A DNA stretch of 64,000 nt from Diphasiastrum complanatum (Eukaryota; Streptophyta; Lycopodiopsida; Lycopodiales; Lycopodiaceae), in assembly GCA_029204225.1 (NCBI GenBank), contig CM055101.1, positions 8,064,568 through 8,128,567 on the forward strand. The letters run 5' to 3'. Each line of letters starts with the position of its first letter. The stretch's first letter is position 1. A program made the translations under genes and the position numbers. The notes beneath the pieces were generated by a model. That model did not search any database. It was not told the origin of the DNA and was given only the letters and a program-made list of their open reading frames with translations. This document shows, piece by piece, positions 60,510 through 64,000 of this stretch.

Positions 60510-62225
60510 CAAATCTCATTACTGTCATATCGAGAACATATTGGTTGGTATTCCAACAAAGCCTTTGTCAAAGGGTAAACCTAAATTCATTTTTGAGTAC
60601 TCCTATACAATTTAAATACTCGCTCCTCTACAACACTCTACAGAATGAACTATTATTTAAGCCCAATACTGCAGTTTTACAAGCATTTTGTTTTGCTGAC
60701 ATAGCCTTGTGACAATTTTAGTTTTCCAAAAGCCCCATACTACATGATAGTTGTCACGTGTTTATACATGCCTTAGTAGGAATTCGTGTTTTTAAGTTTT
60801 TTAACAAAGATGAGAGGTTCAACTCACGGGGTATTCAAGTTCTGTACGGACTTATCATCTCCAAGCCTACTATGGTACCAAGCCTGAGTATGAAGCACTA
60901 ATCTCATATATGGTTAGCTGCATGAATATCTTTATCGAATTATCAACTTCACACAAAGCTCATCAAATTTATGATGTCAAATTGAGGCTTAGTTAGTCAA
61001 GATATCATCTTTCTAGAAGACAAATTCTATGATTTAAAGTAGAAGTAGCCAATGTAAGATTTTTTTCAAACAACTCCATTTACCATCTATAAGTTTCGAC
61101 ATGTGAATGTTTCGACACCAATCGAAGACCCAAACTGTGCAAAAGGAGAGACATCTACTCGACAACTAGCAATTATTCAAAGGTCTCCTTGAATCTGACA
61201 AGAGCCTAATCAATTATCCTTGATACATTCATCAATCATGATAAATTTTTCTCAATTGCATAAGCATTCTTGAAGTCAGATGCAGACAACTGACATACAA
61301 TCATGAATTTCGAATATAATTCCTTGTTGAAGAAAAAAAATTGGATGTTTGTCGAGCCTCCTCCAAATGCAAAGATCATTGACACGAAGCAACTTTTCAT
61401 GTTGAAGGTTAACCAAGATGGTTGGATATTCGGATGGAATGCTCAGCTAGTAGTGATTGGCTACAAATAAATATACATAATAGAATACACTAATACTTTC
61501 AATCTATTTGAACTTTACTGGCTATCACAACTAACAAAGATCTGCATGTATGTTCATGCAATATTTCTCAATGGATATATTCAAGAAGACATCTACAACT
61601 ATCAATCTGAAGGTTATGTCCTTCAAGGCCAAGAGCATAATATGCAAGTTACAGAAAGCTCTCTACAATCTAAATCAAGCTCCATGGGCCTGGTTCGGTA
61701 ATCAATTCGTGTTGCAAAATTACTTTGATTTTAGCTCCGTAGATTTGAATGTGTATCTCAAGCATAAAGGCTCAAGCTATTTCGTAATAGCATTATCTGT
61801 CGATGATTCATTATTGATCAACAATTTGAATCAACTACTGCATGAGACAAAAGCTCTACTTTGAAATGGCTGATTCGGGCCTAAATGACCTATTTGGGCC
61901 TAGTGCACTACCTAATGGGTATGGAAATCATGAGAAACAAATCAAGAAAAAGAATCACCATAATCCAGGAAAATATCTAGTCAATGTGCTTCATAGGTGT
62001 TGCATGATGATTGCAAGTTGATAACCCATGGATCCATGATGCAAGCTAGTGAGGGACATGCCAGAAGACTGAAGCAAAATGCAAAGAAATGTGCAAAAAT
62101 CTCTATCGGTCAATAATTGTGTTCATCATGTATTCCATGATCAACACATGACATGATCTGTGTACACAGTTAGCACATTGTTGAAATAAATGTCGAATCT
62201 AGGAAAGCTTTACAAGAGTATTTAA
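60510..62225 (+). pseudogene. copia RNase H tail, LTR-like spacer and RT relic, tandem copy 1
   Basis: GIPTKPLSKGK at about 60549-60580 is the RNase H tail. 60600-61260 matches 30815-31500. The RT relic (61270-62000) has NFEYNSLLKKKNWMF, VHAIFLNGYIQEDIY, QKALYNLNQAPWAWFGNQF and ALSVDDSLL, where the Tyr of YVDD is Ser. Frame breaks and a stop right after the catalytic block show it is dead. Confidence 0.8.
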
Positions 62226-64000
62226 GTTTTTAAGTTTTTTTTAACAAAGATCAGAGGTTCAGCTACGGGTATCCAAGTTTTAAATGATCTCCAAGGTGCA
62301 CGGCCTTATCATCATCTCCAAGCCTACAATGGCTGGCAGATGAATGAGCACTAATCTATATGGTTAGCTGCATGAATATCTTTATCGAATTATCGACTTC
62401 ACACAAAGCTCATCAAATTTATGATGTCAAATTGAGGCTTAGTTAGTCGAGATATCATCTTTCTAGAAGACAAATTCTATGATTTAAAGTAGAAGTCATT
62501 AGAGGAGTTCTAAATCCCAGAAATACCCTTTGTAAAAATTCTTTTTATATTTTTTCACAATTTTTTTCTTACAAATGGACCAATCAAAACACTCAAATTT
62601 GAAATCTACATAACGTAACTTTTTGAGTCCACATTTTGATTCCATACTAAAAATGGCATAACTTTTTAGTGGTAAGTCCAAATTTAGCAAAAATTGGTGC
62701 ATTAGAAAGTTCTCAAAAGGGCTTTCCAATGATATGTTAGATGGCATACTTTTGAGCTACAATTAAAAAGTTATGGCAAGTCAAAAGTATTAGTGCTATA
62801 ATATTTTAATAATAAAAAAGACATCTTGCACGAATTCTTAAAGGGTCTTTTTGGAACTCAAAACTCCTCTAATGTGCAATGTAAGATTTTTTTTAAACAA
62901 CTCCATTTATCATCTATAGGTTTCGACATGTGAATGTTTCAACACCAATCGAAGACATCCCAACTATGCAAAAAGGCAAGACATCTACTCGACAACTAAC
63001 AATTATTTGAAGGTCTCCTTGAATCTGACATGAGCCTAATCAATATATCCTTGATACATTCATCAATCATGATAAACCTTCCTCAGTTGCATAAGCATTT
63101 TTGAAGTCAGATGCAGACAATTGACATACAATCATGAATTTCGAATATAATTCCTTGTTGAAGAAAAAGAATTGCATGTTTGTCGAGCCTCCTCCAAATG
63201 GAAAGATCATCGACATGAAGCGACTCTTCATGTTGAAGGTTAACCAAGGTGGTTGGATTTTCACATGGAATGCTCAACTAGTAGTGATTGGCTACAAACA
63301 AATATACATAATAGAATACACTAATACTTTCAATCTTATTGAACTTTATTGGCTTTCACAGCTAACGAAGATTATCATGAATGTTCATACAATATTTCTC
63401 AATGGATATATTCAAGACATCTACAACTATCAATCTGAAGGTTATGTCCTTCAAGGCAAGAGCATAAGATATGCAATTTGCAGAAAGCTCTCTACGAGCT
63501 AAATCAAGCTCCATGTTCGGTAATCAATTCATGTTGCAAAATTACTTTGATTTTAGGTCCGCAGATTTGAATGTGTATCTCGAGCATAAAGGCTCAAGCT
63601 ATTTCGTAATAGCATTATCTGTCGATGATTCATTATTCATCAACATTTGAATCAACTACTGCACGAGACAAAAGCTCTACTTTTGAAGAAATTTGAAATG
63701 GCTGATTTGGGCCTAAATGACTTATTTGGGCATAGTGCACTACCTAATCGGGATGGAAATAATGAGAAACAAAACAACAAAAAGAATCACGACAGTCCAG
63801 AAAAAATATCTAATCAATGTACTTCATAGGTGTTGCATGGAAGATTGCAAATTGATAGACTCACCCATGGATCCATGATTCAAGCTAGTGAGGGACGTGC
63901 CAGAAGACTGAAGCAGAATGCAAAGAAATGTGTAAAATCTCTATCGGTCAATAATTGTGTTCATCATGTATTCCATGATCAACACATGACATGATCTTGT
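62226..64000 (+). pseudogene. copia RT relic, tandem copy 2, running off the window
   Basis: 62226-62496 and 62875-64000 repeat 60790-62180 in the same orientation, split by the MITE at 62497-62874. The readable part 63134-63502 has EPPPNGKIIDMKRLFMLKVN, AQLVVIGYKQIYIIEYTN and NGYIQDIYNYQSEGY. Near 63615 SVDDSLF stands where YVDD is expected. Confidence 0.8.
62497..62874. mobile_element. 378-bp MITE with terminal inverted repeats
   Basis: Starts CATTAGAGGAGTTCTAAATC and ends AACTCCTCTAATG. The outer 13 bp are a perfect inverted repeat, and similarity continues to about 37 bp (the CCCTTT block pairs with AAAGGG). The same host sequence without it is at 61040-61060 and 31300-31320 (AAGTAGAAG-AGCCAATGTAA), so the insertion is clean. 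No transposase. The minus-strand open reading inside (62747-62499) is not a gene. Target duplication is unclear, so the superfamily is not assigned. Confidence 0.85.

Noticed and set aside
62499-62747. 82-codon minus-strand ORF
   Set aside because: It lies wholly inside the noncoding MITE and spans its terminal repeat.

Overview
The window looks like nuclear DNA of a land plant. It is AT-rich, very sparse in host genes, and packed with decayed Ty1/copia and Ty3/gypsy retrotransposons, two CACTA (En/Spm) transposase genes with GT-AG introns, long CT/GA microsatellites, and a gene fragment family of the plant-specific self-incompatibility S1 (SPH) type. The species cannot be told from the sequence. 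No rRNA, tRNA, CRISPR or prokaryotic operon was seen.

Layout. 1-4308 is a Ty3/gypsy gag-pol with a cut-off integrase, followed by about 1.2 kb of LTR-like DNA and a gag-like zinc-knuckle relic (6.8-7.7 kb). 8.5-14.2 kb holds an S1 pseudogene (minus), two inverted copies of an unrecognised repeat that I call RF1 (9.5-10.8 minus, 12.5-14.2 plus), a 162-bp CT microsatellite and an LTR fragment. 14.2-16.3 kb is a broken copia pol. At 16393 a CACTA terminus begins, followed by 2.7 kb of GC-rich hairpin subterminal repeats. 19.1-24.1 kb holds several copia pieces, one a gag-RNase H deletion derivative. 25.9-30.0 kb (minus) is a TNP2-like CACTA transposase whose exons can be read. 30.7-33.0 kb is another copia family. 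35.0-38.1 kb (minus) is a copia element with a 959-bp LTR. 39.7-41.9 kb is the longest RF1 copy, and 42.2-43.4 kb is a second CACTA transposase fragment followed by a palindrome cluster. 44.6-48.2 kb mixes gypsy/LTR pieces, a GTGGATA cluster, an S1 fragment and a probable solo LTR. 48.5-51.7 kb is a copia element holding a second copia fragment in opposite orientation. 52.2-54.9 kb is RF1 plus the only S1-like gene copy that still reads as a complete gene. 56.3-60.5 kb (minus) is the best preserved copia element, truncated at its 3' side. 60.5-64.0 kb has two tandem copies of a copia RT relic, one interrupted by a 378-bp MITE.

How the parts relate. The only likely host-type product is a small secreted S1/SPH-like protein of 123 residues from two exons (53657-54843), with a TATA box and a CT tract upstream. 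RF1 and the S1 unit travel together: both S1 copies with RF1 beside them share the same flank. RF1 carries coding-like sequence that I do not recognise. Nearly everything else is mobile-element debris, so most protein-coding calls are pseudogenes, and the lesions are listed entry by entry.
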